NCBI GenBank assembly: GCA_016713365.1
Contig: JADJPG010000001.1
Coordinates: 62,001-126,000, forward strand
DNA length: 64,000 nucleotides
Origin: Verrucomicrobiota bacterium
GTDB lineage: Bacteria; Verrucomicrobiota; Verrucomicrobiia; Limisphaerales; JADJPG01
Reading direction: 5' to 3'
The translations under genes and the position numbers were made by a program. Positions 8,589 to 19,900 of the stretch are shown here, piece by piece; position 1 is the stretch's first letter, and each line of letters opens with the position of its first letter. The notes beneath the pieces were generated by a model. The model made no database searches. It was not told where the DNA came from and worked only from the letters and a program-made list of their open reading frames with translations.

Positions 8589-9383
8589 ATGAAATACTCC
8601 TACGAAGAGCTGGCGAAGATGATCGATCATTCGCTCCTGCATCCGACCATGACCGACCAGGAGCTGGAGGACGGCTGCAAGGTCGCCGCGAAATACGGCG
8701 TCGCGTCCGTCTGCATCAAACCCTACGCCGTGAAGCGTGCGGCGGAGCTGCTGAAGGGCACGGGCGTGTTCGTCGGCGCAGTCATCGGCTTTCCGCACGG
8801 CAATTCCACGACCGAATCGAAGCGCTACGAAACCGAGCTCGCCTGCAAGGACGGCGCCGTGGAGATCGACATGGTCATCAACATTGGCAAGGCGTTGGGT
8901 GGCGACTGGGATTTCGTGGAGCGCGACGTGAGAGCCGTCTGCGACGAGGCGCACCAGCACGGCGCGAAGGTGAAAGTCATTTTCGAGAACGATTACCTCA
9001 CCAAGGGCGGCGCCGGCCTGAGCAGCGATGACTTCAAGAAGAAGCTCTGCCAGCTCTGCGAGCGAGCGGGCGCGGATTGGGTAAAGACTTCCAGCGGCTA
9101 CGGGTTCGTGAAGCAAGCCGATGGCAGCTACAATTACAAGGGCGCGACCGAACACGATCTCGCCCTCATGCGCGCAAGCGTCTCCGCGAAGGTCCAGGTG
9201 AAAGCCGCCGGTGGCGTGCGTGATCTCGATGGCCTCATCAAAGTCCGCGATCTCGGCGGCTCCCGCTGCGGCGCGACCGCGACCGCCGCGATGCTGGACG
9301 AGTATCGTCGCCGTGAAGCCGCCGAGAAGGCCGGGCAGAAGATCGAAGGCAAGTCAGCGAACATCGGCACGGGCGGTTACTGA
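8589..9383 (+). CDS. deoC: Deoxyribose-phosphate aldolase
   Basis: DeoC cleaves 2-deoxyribose-5-phosphate to glyceraldehyde-3-phosphate and acetaldehyde in deoxynucleoside catabolism. The 264-residue product is a class I aldolase TIM barrel. It has MIDHSLLHP at the first strand, CIKPYAV, VIGFPHGN, EIDMVIN (D94), the Schiff-base lysine in ADWVKTSSGYG (K166) and the second catalytic lysine in VQVKAAGGVRD (K205). The loop after the catalytic lysine (KQADGSYNYKGATEHD) is longer than in E. coli DeoC. The ATG at 8589 follows the comM stop by 11 bp. An upstream in-frame start at 8568 would overlap comM and adds no conserved sequence. Confidence 0.95.
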   Translation: MKYSYEELAKMIDHSLLHPTMTDQELEDGCKVAAKYGVASVCIKPYAVKRAAELLKGTGVFVGAVIGFPHGNSTTESKRYETELACKDGAVEIDMVINIGKALGGDWDFVERDVRAVCDEAHQHGAKVKVIFENDYLTKGGAGLSSDDFKKKLCQLCERAGADWVKTSSGYGFVKQADGSYNYKGATEHDLALMRASVSAKVQVKAAGGVRDLDGLIKVRDLGGSRCGATATAAMLDEYRRREAAEKAGQKIEGKSANIGTGGY

Positions 9384-9403
9384 GACCTCGCAGCGTTCGC
9401 AGC

Positions 9404-10102
9404 GTGAACTTAGCCTCTCGAACCAAACGCGGCTTCACGCTGATCGAACTCCTGGTCGTCATCGCCGTCATCGCAATTCTCGCTTCCCTGCTTCTTCCTG
9501 CGCTGGGCAAGGCGAAGCAGAAGGCGCGGCAATCCGTCTGTCTCTCGAACTTGAAACAAATCGGGTTCGCGTTTGCCCTGCATCTCGATGACAGCAACGA
9601 TCGCTTTCCTGATCGCTGCGATCTGAAGTCCTTGCTCGGTTATTGCTTTTGGTCCGACTGGCCGCCCTCCGATCCCCGCGCCGGCTGGGCCGCCGTGGTT
9701 TTGAGCAACCATCTCGGCAACGACACCGTCTGGATGTGTCCCGCCGTCGCCGCTTCGCCTCTGCGGGAAGCGCCGCAAGTCACCCAGCTTTCCCGTCCCG
9801 GCCTGAACGATTCGGCGACCAGCTACTGGCTCTGGCGCTTTGATCGTGAGACGTCACCCGTGCCGCTCGACAACTTCTGGGGCAAGACGCCGGAATCCGC
9901 GTTGACGGATCTTCGCACTGCGAACAATCCCACCGTCGGCCAGCCCTCCTCGTTCTCGGACGTCGAACTTGTCGTCGACGTTTACTTCCCGAACACCATC
10001 CCCTCCGTGTCTCCCGCGCTTTCGGGACGCGCCGCGCACGCCAGCGGTCGCAACCGCCTGATGCTCGATTTCAGCGCAGGGTGGTTCCGGGACAGTCATT
10101 GA
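9404..10102 (+). CDS. Prepilin-type N-terminal methylation domain protein (type II pseudopilin-like)
   Basis: A short basic leader (VNLASRTKRG) is followed by FTLIELLVVIAVIAILASLL, the prepilin peptidase recognition and hydrophobic helix, with cleavage after Gly10 and Glu5 of the mature protein. The helix continues into LPALGKAKQKARQSVCLSNLKQIG, the arrangement seen in the many DUF1559-like proteins of Planctomycetes and Verrucomicrobia. The C-terminal domain (232 residues in total) ends NRLMLDFSAGWFRDSH, matching the 'n.l..DGh..w.r' ending of the family. The start is GTG at 9404, 20 bp after deoC. A surface or secretion pseudopilus role is inferred; genomes of this group carry dozens of such genes. 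Confidence 0.85.
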   Translation: MNLASRTKRGFTLIELLVVIAVIAILASLLLPALGKAKQKARQSVCLSNLKQIGFAFALHLDDSNDRFPDRCDLKSLLGYCFWSDWPPSDPRAGWAAVVLSNHLGNDTVWMCPAVAASPLREAPQVTQLSRPGLNDSATSYWLWRFDRETSPVPLDNFWGKTPESALTDLRTANNPTVGQPSSFSDVELVVDVYFPNTIPSVSPALSGRAAHASGRNRLMLDFSAGWFRDSH

Positions 10103-10125
10103 CGCCGGCAGGGAAACCCCAATTT

Positions 10126-10330
<205 letters not shown>

Positions 10331-10385
10331 CTGCGGGCGGACTCATCCGCTCACCGGCTGAGAAGCGCTTCCAGACAAATCCGCA

Positions 10386-12512
10386 ATGTCCCACCTCGCT
10401 CTCCTCCTGCTCCCTCTAGTTCCACTCGTCGCCAGCGCCGCCGATTCAAACTGGAGCACCTACCTTGGCGACAAGGCCAGCAGCCATTACTCGACGCTCA
10501 AACAGATCACGCCGCGCAATGTCGCGAAGCTCGAGGTGGCGTGGACGTATCGCGCCGGCGGCATGGACACGAACAATCGTTCGCAGATTCAGTGCAACCC
10601 GCTGGTCATCGACGGCGTGCTCTACGGCACCACGCCCGACCTCCAGCTCTTCGCGCTGAACGCCGCGACAGGCGCCGAGCTGTGGCGCTTCAATCCCACC
10701 TCGGTAAAAGGCATCACCAAGGCCGGCGTGAATCGCGGGCTCGTCTACTGGGCCGACGGCGCGGACCGCCGCATTCTCTTCGGTTGCGATCATTTCCTTC
10801 ACGCGATCAATGCGAGCAATGGCCAGCGCGTCGCGTCCTTCGGCGACGGCGGCACCATCGACCTGAAGAAGGATCTCGGTCGTGATGTCTCGTCGCTCTC
10901 GCTGCAGTCCTCCACGCCCGGCGTGCTCTACGGCGATCTCCTGATCATGGGCATGCGACTCGGCGAAGGGCCGGCTCCCGTCGCGCCCGGCCACATCCGA
11001 GCGTTCAACGTCCGCACCGGCAAGCTCGCCTGGCGGTTCCACACGATTCCCCAACCCGGCGAGTTCGGCTACGACACCTGGCCACCGAACGCGTATCAAT
11101 ACACCGGCGCGGCGAACGTCTGGACCGGCTTCGCCGTCGATGAGAAACGTGGCATCGTCTTCTGTCCGACCGGTTCCGCGGCGTTCGATTTCTGGGGCGG
11201 CAATCGCATCGGCCAAAACCTCTTCGCGAACTGTCTCATCGCGCTCGATGCGAAGACCGGGAAACGTCTCTGGCATCAGCAGCTCGTGCGGCACGATCTT
11301 TGGGACCGCGATCTGCCCGCGCCGCCGAATCTCCTCACGGTCACGCACGGCGGCAGACGCATCGACGCGGTCGCGCAGGTGACGAAGTCCGGTCACGTCT
11401 TCGTCTTCCATCGCGAGACTGGCGAGCCGCTCTTCCCGGTTCGCGAAGTGCCGGTGCCAATGTCGGATCTCCAGGGCGAATCCGCATGGCCAACCCAGCC
11501 GATTCCGACGAAGCCCGCGCCGTTCTCGCGCCAGCTTTTCACCTACGACGACATCACGGACATCTCACCCGAGTCGCATCGTCACGTGCTCGAACGCTTC
11601 GCGAGGATTCGTCCGCACACGCCTTACCTTCCGCCGAGTCGCGAGGGTTCCATTGTGTTTCCCGGCTTCGACGGCGGCGCGGAATGGGGCGGCGCAGCAA
11701 CGGATCCCGACGGCGTGCTCTACGTGAACGGCAACGAAATGCCGTGGGTGCTGACGATGGTGGAAACGAAACGCAAAGGCGCTGAACCATTGGCGTCCGG
11801 CGAGGCAATCTTCACGCAGATCTGCGCGGCGTGCCACGGAGTCGATCGTCAGGGCAACAAGGCGCAGAACGTGCCGTCACTCGTCGGCGTCGAACAACGA
11901 CTGAAGAAACCGGACGTTCTCGCGTTGCTCAAAACCGGCAAGGGCGTGATGCCGTCGTTCGATTTCCTCACCGAGAATCAACGCCAGCTTGTCGTGGATT
12001 ATTTGCTCGGCACCGCGCCCGCGACGCCGGCCAACGACGCGGGGCGAAAGGAAGAGCTCGGCGGCGTGGATGTGCTCGGGACGATTCCCTACACGATGAC
12101 CGGCTACCATCGCTGGCTCGACACGAACGGTTACCCCGCCATCAAGCCGCCGTGGGGCACGCTGAACGCGATCGACCTGAACACCGGCGAGTATCGCTGG
12201 CGCGTGACGTTGGGTGAATGGCCCGAGCTGACGGCGAAGGGAGTCCCGCCAACCGGCACCGAGAACTACGGCGGCCCCGTCGTGACCGCCGGCGGACTCG
12301 TCTTCATCGCGGCGAGCCGCGACGAACATCTCCGTGCGTTCGACCGCAAGACCGGGAAGGAACTTTGGAAGGCGAAGCTGCCCGCAGCCGGTTACGCCAC
12401 GCCGTCGACGTATGCCGTCAACGGTCGCCAATACGTCGTCATCGCATGTGGCGGCGGGAAGATTGGCACGAAGAGCGGCGATGCCTACGTGGCGTTTGCG
12501 CTGCCGAAGTAG
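10386..12512 (+). CDS. PQQ-dependent dehydrogenase (quinoprotein) with inserted cytochrome c domain
   Basis: This is a secreted quinoprotein alcohol/glucose-type dehydrogenase that would oxidise an alcohol or sugar with PQQ and pass electrons to heme. The signal peptide is MSHLALLLLPLVPLVASAA. The 708-residue chain starts the propeller with WSTYLGDKASSHYSTLKQIT and has NVAKLEVAWTYRAG, the tryptophan-docking repeats (NAATGAELWRF, DAKTGKRLWHQQLVRHDLWDRDLP) and further repeats at the C-terminus (DLNTGEYRWRVTLGEWPEL, DRKTGKELWKAKLPAAGYATP). A heme motif CAACHG lies near residues 479-483 with a probable Met ligand in GKGVMPSF. It is placed before the last propeller blades rather than at the end. 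The gene converges with the DUF1501 gene at 12528. Confidence 0.9.
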   Translation: MSHLALLLLPLVPLVASAADSNWSTYLGDKASSHYSTLKQITPRNVAKLEVAWTYRAGGMDTNNRSQIQCNPLVIDGVLYGTTPDLQLFALNAATGAELWRFNPTSVKGITKAGVNRGLVYWADGADRRILFGCDHFLHAINASNGQRVASFGDGGTIDLKKDLGRDVSSLSLQSSTPGVLYGDLLIMGMRLGEGPAPVAPGHIRAFNVRTGKLAWRFHTIPQPGEFGYDTWPPNAYQYTGAANVWTGFAVDEKRGIVFCPTGSAAFDFWGGNRIGQNLFANCLIALDAKTGKRLWHQQLVRHDLWDRDLPAPPNLLTVTHGGRRIDAVAQVTKSGHVFVFHRETGEPLFPVREVPVPMSDLQGESAWPTQPIPTKPAPFSRQLFTYDDITDISPESHRHVLERFARIRPHTPYLPPSREGSIVFPGFDGGAEWGGAATDPDGVLYVNGNEMPWVLTMVETKRKGAEPLASGEAIFTQICAACHGVDRQGNKAQNVPSLVGVEQRLKKPDVLALLKTGKGVMPSFDFLTENQRQLVVDYLLGTAPATPANDAGRKEELGGVDVLGTIPYTMTGYHRWLDTNGYPAIKPPWGTLNAIDLNTGEYRWRVTLGEWPELTAKGVPPTGTENYGGPVVTAGGLVFIAASRDEHLRAFDRKTGKELWKAKLPAAGYATPSTYAVNGRQYVVIACGGGKIGTKSGDAYVAFALPK

Positions 12513-12527
12513 GCGCTCGCCGTCTGG

Positions 12528-13913
12528 TTACGCCAGCAACGCCTGCACGACGTTGCCGTGCACATCGGTGAGACGGTAATCGCGGCCGCCGTGGCGGAAG
12601 GTGAGCTTCTCGTGATCCATGCCGAGCAAATGCAAAATGGTCGCGTGGAAGTCGTGAACGTGAACGCGGTTCTCCACCACCGTCGAGCCGATCTCATCCG
12701 TGCTGCCGTAGCTGGTGCCGGCATTCACGCCAGCTCCCGCCAGCCAGGATGAGAAACACGCGCTGTGATGGCCGCGCCCTTTATCGCCATCCACGCCAGG
12801 TGTGCGACCGAACTCCGTAGTCCAGACCACGAGCGTGTCTTCCAACATGCCGCGACGCTTGAGATCCTTGAGCAGGCCGGCGACCGGTTGATCCAGGTTC
12901 TTCGCGTGCTTGGCGTGCTCCGCCATGTCGCCATGCTGATCCCAGTTGTGACTGGAACTGCCGTCCACCAACTCGATGAAACGCACGCCGCGCTCCGCCA
13001 GGCGACGCGCGACAAGACACGGCCAGCCGAAGCTGTCGGTCTGGTCACGCTTCATGCCGTAGAGCGCGAAGGTTTCGTCACTTTCCTTCGAGAGATCGAA
13101 AACCTCGCGCGCCTCGGTCTGCATGTGGAAGGCGGTCTCGAAGGTGCGGATGCGCGCCGCAAGTTCGCTGTCGTGGCCGCGGGCGTTGAGATGTCGTTGG
13201 TTCAACGCGCCGGCGAGGCCGAGTTCGAGTTCCTGCACGGAGGATTGCTTCGTGCGTCGATCGAGATTCGCGATTGGTTCCTTGCCCGGCACCACGCGCA
13301 CGCCTTGGTGATAAGCGGGCAGGAAGTCGTTGTTGAAAATCTGCGTGCCGGCGTAGGGCGATCCGGCGGAGATGGCGACGAAGGACGGCAGGTTCTGGTT
13401 CACCGTGCCGAGCCCGTAGCTGATCCACGAGCCGATGCTCGGCCGCGAGAAAAAGAACGAGCCGGTGTGAATCGCGAGCGTGGCCTGGTAATGCTCGTTG
13501 TCGTCGGACTTCATCGACTTGATCAGGCAGATGTCGTCCATGCACTCGCGCAGGTGCGGGAAGAGATCGCTGACCATCGTGCCGCACTTGCCGCCGGGCT
13601 TGAACTGCCAGCCCGGCTTGAGCAATCGGCGCTGCTGATTCGAAAGCCCGCCGCCGATGCCCATCGTCTTGCCGTCCGCCGCGAACAGCTTCGGCTTGTG
13701 GTCGAACGTGTCCATGTGCGACACGCCGCCATTGGAGAAGATGAAGATCACGCGCTTGGCCTTGGCCGGAAAATGCGACGGCTTCGGCGCGAGTGGATCG
13801 GACGCGGCGTCCTCGGCGAGCAGATTCGACACAAGCCCGGGCAACAGCAACGACGAGCCAACGAGCGAACGGATGACTTCGCGGCGCGAGTAGAGTGAGG
13901 AACGGAGGTTCAT
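12528..13913 (-). CDS. DUF1501 domain protein (Tat-exported, sulfatase-fold)
   Basis: DUF1501 proteins are related to the alkaline phosphatase/sulfatase fold and are abundant in Planctomycetes and Verrucomicrobia; their biochemical role is not firmly known. The 461-residue product has a twin-arginine-like leader (SRREVIRSLVGSSLLLPGLVSNLLA). Conserved parts are RVIFIFSNGGVSHMDTFDHKP, IRFIELVDGSSSHNWDQHGDM and the C-terminal TLVVWTTEFGRTP with GRGHHSACFSSWLAGAGV. It lies 9 bp downstream of the PSCyt1/DUF1553 gene on the same strand. The DUF1553-DUF1501 pair is a standard unit in these phyla, so the two very likely form one operon and act on one process. Confidence 0.92.
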   Translation of the reverse strand: MNLRSSLYSRREVIRSLVGSSLLLPGLVSNLLAEDAASDPLAPKPSHFPAKAKRVIFIFSNGGVSHMDTFDHKPKLFAADGKTMGIGGGLSNQQRRLLKPGWQFKPGGKCGTMVSDLFPHLRECMDDICLIKSMKSDDNEHYQATLAIHTGSFFFSRPSIGSWISYGLGTVNQNLPSFVAISAGSPYAGTQIFNNDFLPAYHQGVRVVPGKEPIANLDRRTKQSSVQELELGLAGALNQRHLNARGHDSELAARIRTFETAFHMQTEAREVFDLSKESDETFALYGMKRDQTDSFGWPCLVARRLAERGVRFIELVDGSSSHNWDQHGDMAEHAKHAKNLDQPVAGLLKDLKRRGMLEDTLVVWTTEFGRTPGVDGDKGRGHHSACFSSWLAGAGVNAGTSYGSTDEIGSTVVENRVHVHDFHATILHLLGMDHEKLTFRHGGRDYRLTDVHGNVVQALLA

Positions 13914-13922
13914 TGGAAAAGG

Positions 13923-16842
13923 TCAGTCGAGGTAAACAAACTCATTCAGTCGGAACAGCACGCGGACCATTGCCTGCCAGGATTCGGATTCGATCTTCTC
14001 TGACTGCGCGCCTGACTCGCGGAGTTTCGTCCGGGTGTCGTTCAGGAAGGCAAGTCCGCGGTCGAGTTCTTCGCGTTCAGCCGGCCGGCCTAGTGCGGTT
14101 TGGCAGGCAAACTTGAACCGGGCCTCGTCGGATTCCGCGGCAGCCACGACCCGCGCCGCGAACGCCTGCGACTGTTCGTGCACGAACTTGTCGTTGAGCA
14201 GGAAGAGTGCCTGTAGCGGCGTAGTGCTGGTGGTGCGAGCCGCCGTGCTGGTCGATGGGTCGGCACCATCGAAGATGGCGAGATACGGATGACGCTGGAT
14301 GCGCTGAGTCATCAGGTAAACGCTGCGGCGCTTCGATTCGTAAACGGCCTTGAACGGGTTGTGCTGGGTAAACTTCCACTCGGTCTGCGGCGGGAAAGGA
14401 TGTGGCTTGGGCGGCGACGTATCGAGGTTGCCGCCGAGGACGAGCAGCGTATCGCGGATGGATTCGGCGTCCAGCCGGCGCCGCGGGAAGGAACAGAGCA
14501 GATCGTTGTTCGCATCGCGGGCGATGGCGTCGTCGCTGCGCGTGCTCGCCAACTGATACGTCCGCGACCGCATGATGAGCCGGTGCATCGCCTTCATCGA
14601 CCACCCGCTCTCGATGAACTGCGACGCGAGCCAGTCGAGCAGCTCGGGATGCGTCGGCGGTTTTCCCTGTTTGCCGAAGTCGTTCGGCGTGGGCACGAGT
14701 CCCTTGCCGAAATGGTATTGCCAGATGCGATTCGCCATCACGCGCGCCGCGAGTGGATTGTTGTAGTCCGCGATCCAGTCCGCGAGCTGACGACGGCCGC
14801 TGGAGGTTTCATTGGGTGGCAGAGATTGGGCGCCGAGCACGGTCAGGAAACGGCGTGGCACCACGTCGCCGGGCTTCGCCGGGGTCGCCTTTGATCTGGA
14901 TGGCGGCGTTCCCAGCTCGCTTCGCCTCGGCGACAGCGTAGGCGAGCTCAAGAGGGCAGCCTTCTTCACGAACTCTTTCACGGCCTGTTCGGCTCCTTGA
15001 TCTTGGCCTCGAGCGCCTTCTTGCCGTCGGCGGGATTTCCTTGAGCTGGTCCTTGAGCTTCTGCACCGCCTTTCCAGCCGACCCTTCTCGGCGTCGCACG
15101 GCTTCCGGGCGGCCTCAGCCTCGGCGAGCTTGCCGGTTTCCACGAGCGGCACGAGGTCGCGCTGCTTCTGCTCCAGCTCAATGCCGGGCCATGGGTAACG
15201 CGTGCTGTTGAAGATGCCGTAGAGCGCGTAGTAATCAGCGGTCGGGATGGGATCGAACTTGTGGTCGTGGCAGCGCGCGCAGTTGATGGTCAGGCCGAGG
15301 AAGGCTTTGCCGAGATTGTCGAGCGTGTCCTCGATGGTGAGGTGTTGCGGGTAGTCATCCACGCGCGAGCCGAAGCGCCGGGCGTTCGCGATGTAGCCGG
15401 TGGCGATGAGGCGGTCGTGGGATTCCTGCGTGGTCTTGCCCGGAAGCAAATCGCCGGCGAGCTGCTCGCGCACGAATTGATCGTAGGGCAAATCCCGATT
15501 GAACGCACTGATCACCCAGTCGCGGTAGCGGTGCATCTGCGGAATGGGAAAGTCCGAGTTATCGCCCGCCGTATCTGCGTAGCGCACCACATCGAGCCAG
15601 TGCCGGCCCCAGCGCTCGCCATAGCTCGGAGAAGCAAGCAGACGATCCACAACCTTCGCGAAGGCATCGCGGGATTTGTCCTTCAAGAACGCTTCGATCT
15701 CCTCCGGCGTCGGGGGCAGACCGGTCAGATCGAACGTCGCGCGCCGAATGAGCACGCGCTTCTCAGCATCCGGCGCCGGTTTGAGATTCTCCTTCTCTAG
15801 CCGGGCGAGGATGAAGCGATCGAGATCATTCTTGGCCCATCGCTTCTGCTTCACCCCGGGAACTGGAGGCGCCTTCAGGGGACGAAACGACCACCACTCA
15901 CGCGCCTTGTTCCAGTCGATGGCCGACTTCGCCTGCGCGACGGCGACGGTGTCTTCGATTCGCGGATCCGGCGCGCCCATCTTCACCCACGTCTCGAAAT
16001 CGGCGATGACATGGTCCGGGAGCTTCTGCTTCGGCATCACCAAAGCCGGATCGGCGTGGCGCATCGCTTGAATCAAGAGGCTGGCCTCTGGATCGCCCGG
16101 TGTAATAGCCGCACCAGTGTCGCCGCCCTTCATCACCCCCGCGCGCGAGTCGAGCACCAGGCCACCCTTGATCTTCTTCGCGCCTGAGCTGTGGCATTCG
16201 TAGCAATGCTCGACCAGCACCGGGCGAATCTTGCGCTCGAAGAACTCCATGTGCTCCGGCGTGAGCGTGGTGACGAACTGCGGTTTCGCCAGCTCGGGAA
16301 TCGCGCCATCGCCCGCCCACAATTCGATGCCGGAAAAATTCGCCGCACCATGACCGGGCGCGCGGGCTGAGACTTTGATCTTCCCTTCGCGGCTCTCGCA
16401 CTTCCAAGGACCGAGCTTTCGCCACGAACCCGCCGTGCCGCTGTTGAACTTCTCGAATACCACATGATCGTTCACGAGCAGATCGAATTGCTCGTTGATC
16501 GTGTCTTCCCACACGTAGAGGAACACCTGATGCGCGCCTTCGCCCAAACCGGTGAGCTCCACGCTCACCTTGTCGCCCCACACGCTGCTGCGAATCATCT
16601 GCGCCCGCTTCGGGTCGGTCGCGGGTTTGAGCGCGACCGCCTGGTTCTCGAACCGCTTGCCGCTGATGGTGACATTGGTCGCGTCCGTCCCGTCCCATGC
16701 GCGCCCGTCGACCACAAGCGCCGGACCATTGAGATTGATGGCGCGGACGAAGACCAGCCTCCGCTGACACGAGATGATCCGACAGCGACAGGCAGGCCAG
16801 GGCAATGAGCCAACTGGCCACAGCGGTATTATTTCTGACCAT
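13923..16842 (-). CDS. PSCyt1/DUF1549/DUF1553 cytochrome-like protein (several frameshifts)
   Basis: This is a large secreted PVC-specific protein, a predicted heme protein paired with DUF1501. The signal peptide (MVRNNTAVASWLIALACLSL) is read from the ATG at 16842. The body (from LVFVRAINLNGPALVVDG) is in another frame, implying a break near 16755. In order come a malectin/CBM-like N-terminal domain (about 20-170 in the body frame), heme motif CYECHSSG (about 201), DUF1549 (DRFILARLEKENLKP to LAGDLLPG, about 320-470) and DUF1553 (RRQLADWIADYNNPLAARVM to the C-terminus). Between 14880 and 15075 the coding frame jumps about five times (KLKDQLKEIP, DGKKALEAKIKE, AVKEFVKKAA, AYAVAEAKRAGNAAIQ in three frames) and then returns. 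These look like single-base errors, not decay, because every piece is conserved. Confidence 0.85.
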
Positions 16843-16966
16843 AGGCGAAGGCTATTTGATGACAGCCCGCCGCTTCGAATTCAATGGTTCACCTCGTCAA
16901 TTCGCCGCTCGAAGTGATTACCAGCGCTCTCGGTCGCCGAGATAAACCCCCAGACGACCGCCAGCC

Positions 16967-19900
16967 TCACTTTGCCTTTGCAAGGCTCTCCATGTAGTCG
17001 AGCAAAGACGCCAGTTCCTGGACCGTCAGCCCGGCGGCGAGCCCTTCTGGCATCAACGAACGCTCCTGCTTCTCGCGCTTCACAATCTGCGTCACCGGGA
17101 TCAATTGTTCCTGCGCGGCGATCGTTCGAATGGTCACGGCGTCCGCCGCTTCACGCACAACGAAGCCATCGACTTCCGTGCCGTCCTTTAGCTCGAAATG
17201 ATTTGCGACAAAACCCTGTGCGATCGTTTTGTTCGGCAGCAAGACTGCCTCGGCCAGTTCGCGTTTGCGATACACGTTCGCGATCGTGCCGAGAAACGGC
17301 CCCTTGAGCGGCTCGTCGGCTTTCACCGTGTGACACGCGTTGCAGCCGACCTGCGTGAAGAGCTGTTCGCCGCGGCTCACCTCGCCCTTCGTCGCCACCA
17401 CCGCCGCCAGCACGGCGTCCGTGGACAAGTCGCCTACCTTCTTCGCCGCAGCGCTCGCGCGAATCTTCTCCGGATCGATCTTCAACCGGCGAACCGTCTC
17501 ACGTGCCGTTGCGGCGACGGTCGAATCCGCGTCGTCCAACGCGGCGACGAACTGCGCGGCGCGGCTTGAATCGCCGGTCCGCGCGGCAGCTCGAAGAATT
17601 TGCACGCGACGTTTCGGCTGCGTCCATCCGGCATCCAGCGCCACGCGCGCGGCTTCCCGCGCTTCGGGCGAACCCACTTTGCGCGACGCAAGCTTGAGCA
17701 ACACGCCGTCCGCAAGTTGCGCCGTCGCGCCGTCCATCTTCGCCGCCGCGTCCTCGAACACCGCGTGAACCTGATCGAGCTTCGTCGCGTTGTTCACCGC
17801 GCTTTGCGCCTTCTCCGCGAGATTGTTCTCCGTCTTGGAAGCCATCACGCGCGGCAACGCCGCGAGGACCGCACGCCACGCGTCGGCGCTCGAGGTCTTC
17901 GTCAAGGCGATGACCGCCTGCGCCCGCGCGGCCTCGGAGCTGTCGTCCGCTTGCGCGACGGTGATGAGCAGAGGAATCGCATTCGCCGGGACGTCCTCCG
18001 CCTGCGCGAGCTGCGCGGCGATGGCCGGGAGCAACGCAGGCTCCGTCTTCGCTCGCGAGATCAGCGTGTCGAGCGCCGCACCAGCCGGGATGCGATGTCT
18101 GGAGAGTTCACGTCCGATGAACGCCGCTTCGCTGGAGCCCGACTTGTCGAGCGCCGCCTTGAGTGCCGCAGCAATCTTGGACGTCTCGCTCCACGACTCG
18201 GGTTGATAGAAGGGCCCGCGCGTATCCGGCCGCGTGCCCCACGAGTCGCCCTTCCACTTGCCTTCCACGAAATGCAGCCGGGCCAGCGCGGTGATGAGGC
18301 CGGCGCGATTCGCATCCGAGACTTCGTTCCCAAGCCGCGCGATCAGCGCCTCGACAACGCGAGGTTCGTGAATCGACTGCAACACGCGCACCGCGCCGGC
18401 GCGCAAGGCTGGCGACGCTTTGGCGTCATCCAAAATCGCGAGCGTCGCGTCCGCCGCCTTGAGCCGGATGAGCACCTGCATCGCCGTGTGAGCCACGATC
18501 GGATCGGCGTCAGCGAGAAGCGGCGCCATCAGCTTGTGCTGCTTCGGCGTGCTGATTCGCTCCAGCGCGATCAACGCCTCCTTGCGCGTCCGCGGGTCGG
18601 CGGAACGCAGCGCCCCGGTGACGGCAGCGAGGCGAATGCCCTTCAACTGGTCGTGATGATCGGTCAACGCGCGCACCGCCCACGGCGCGATGGTGGAGTC
18701 CGCGATCAGCCCGTTGAGAAACGAATGCGACGCCGTGCCGAACTTTTGCTTGAGCAGGAAGACGGCAGCCACACGCGTGGCCAGCGGCTTGGAAGAATCT
18801 TTTGCTAGCGTGCGAATGGCGCCTTGTACCGCTTCCACTTTGTCGCGGCGCAGCAGAACGCGCTGAGCAGCGAGGCGGCGGACGTGGCTCGCGGAATTGA
18901 GCTGAGCAACGAGCTGTTCGTTGCTGAGCTTCGCGAAGTCCGGCATCGGTTCGGGCTTGTAGCCCTTGGGCGTGACGCGCGCGATGAAGCCAACCTCCGT
19001 TCCCACCCAGTTGAACGAAGCGCCCTTCCAACTCGCGCCATACACAGCGCCGTTGCCATCGACATCGAAATCCGTCACGCGCGGCAGACGGATGAATTCC
19101 TTCTGCCCGGCGGTGTAAGTCGCGCCCTTCGGCGTGAGGCCGTGATGATAGATCCAGTCGCGACCCCAGTCCGCGGTGAGGGGCGCGTTGTTCCAAGCGG
19201 CCGGGATGCCCGGCTCGTCGATCCATCCGCCACCGCAACCGGAACCTCCGCCGTAGTCGGCCAGCGGCTGGATGATTTCGTCGGGGAAATTTTTGAAGAG
19301 CCGGGGATAACCGTGGTCGGTGAGACCACTGAAGTGGTGAAGGCGCACGTCCCAGCCTCCGCCGTCGTTGGTGTTATCGCGCGTGAAGAGATCCAGCAGC
19401 GGGCTGACAGCGGCTTCGACGATGTTCCGCGTGCCATCCGCCCACGTTTCCAATCCGGTGCCGTCCGGGCGCACGCGGACGATCCCGCCGCCGCGCATCT
19501 GCAATTTGCGACCGTCGGTGCCGGCGGCCTCCATGAATCCGAAGTCGCCAATCGCCGCGTAGAGCCAGCCGTCGGTGCCGAGTTCGAGTCCGTTCGATCC
19601 GTGATCCGCTGGGCGATCCTTGAAGGTCCAGCCGATGCCACTGACGAGCGTCTTCTTCTCGTCCGCCACGCCATCGCCATTGTGATCGATGAACACGCTG
19701 ATGTCCGGCGGATGCAGCAGATAGAGCCGGTCTTGATCCCAAACAAGCCCGCGCGGTGAATCGACGTCTGCGACGAAGGCTTTCACTTCATCGGCGCGTC
19801 CGTCGCCGTTCGTGTCGCGCACACGCAGGACACGACCTAGGTGCGGTTTGCGATCGAGCGAGCCGTTGCCGTCGCTGGAGACATAGAGCGTGCCATCGGG

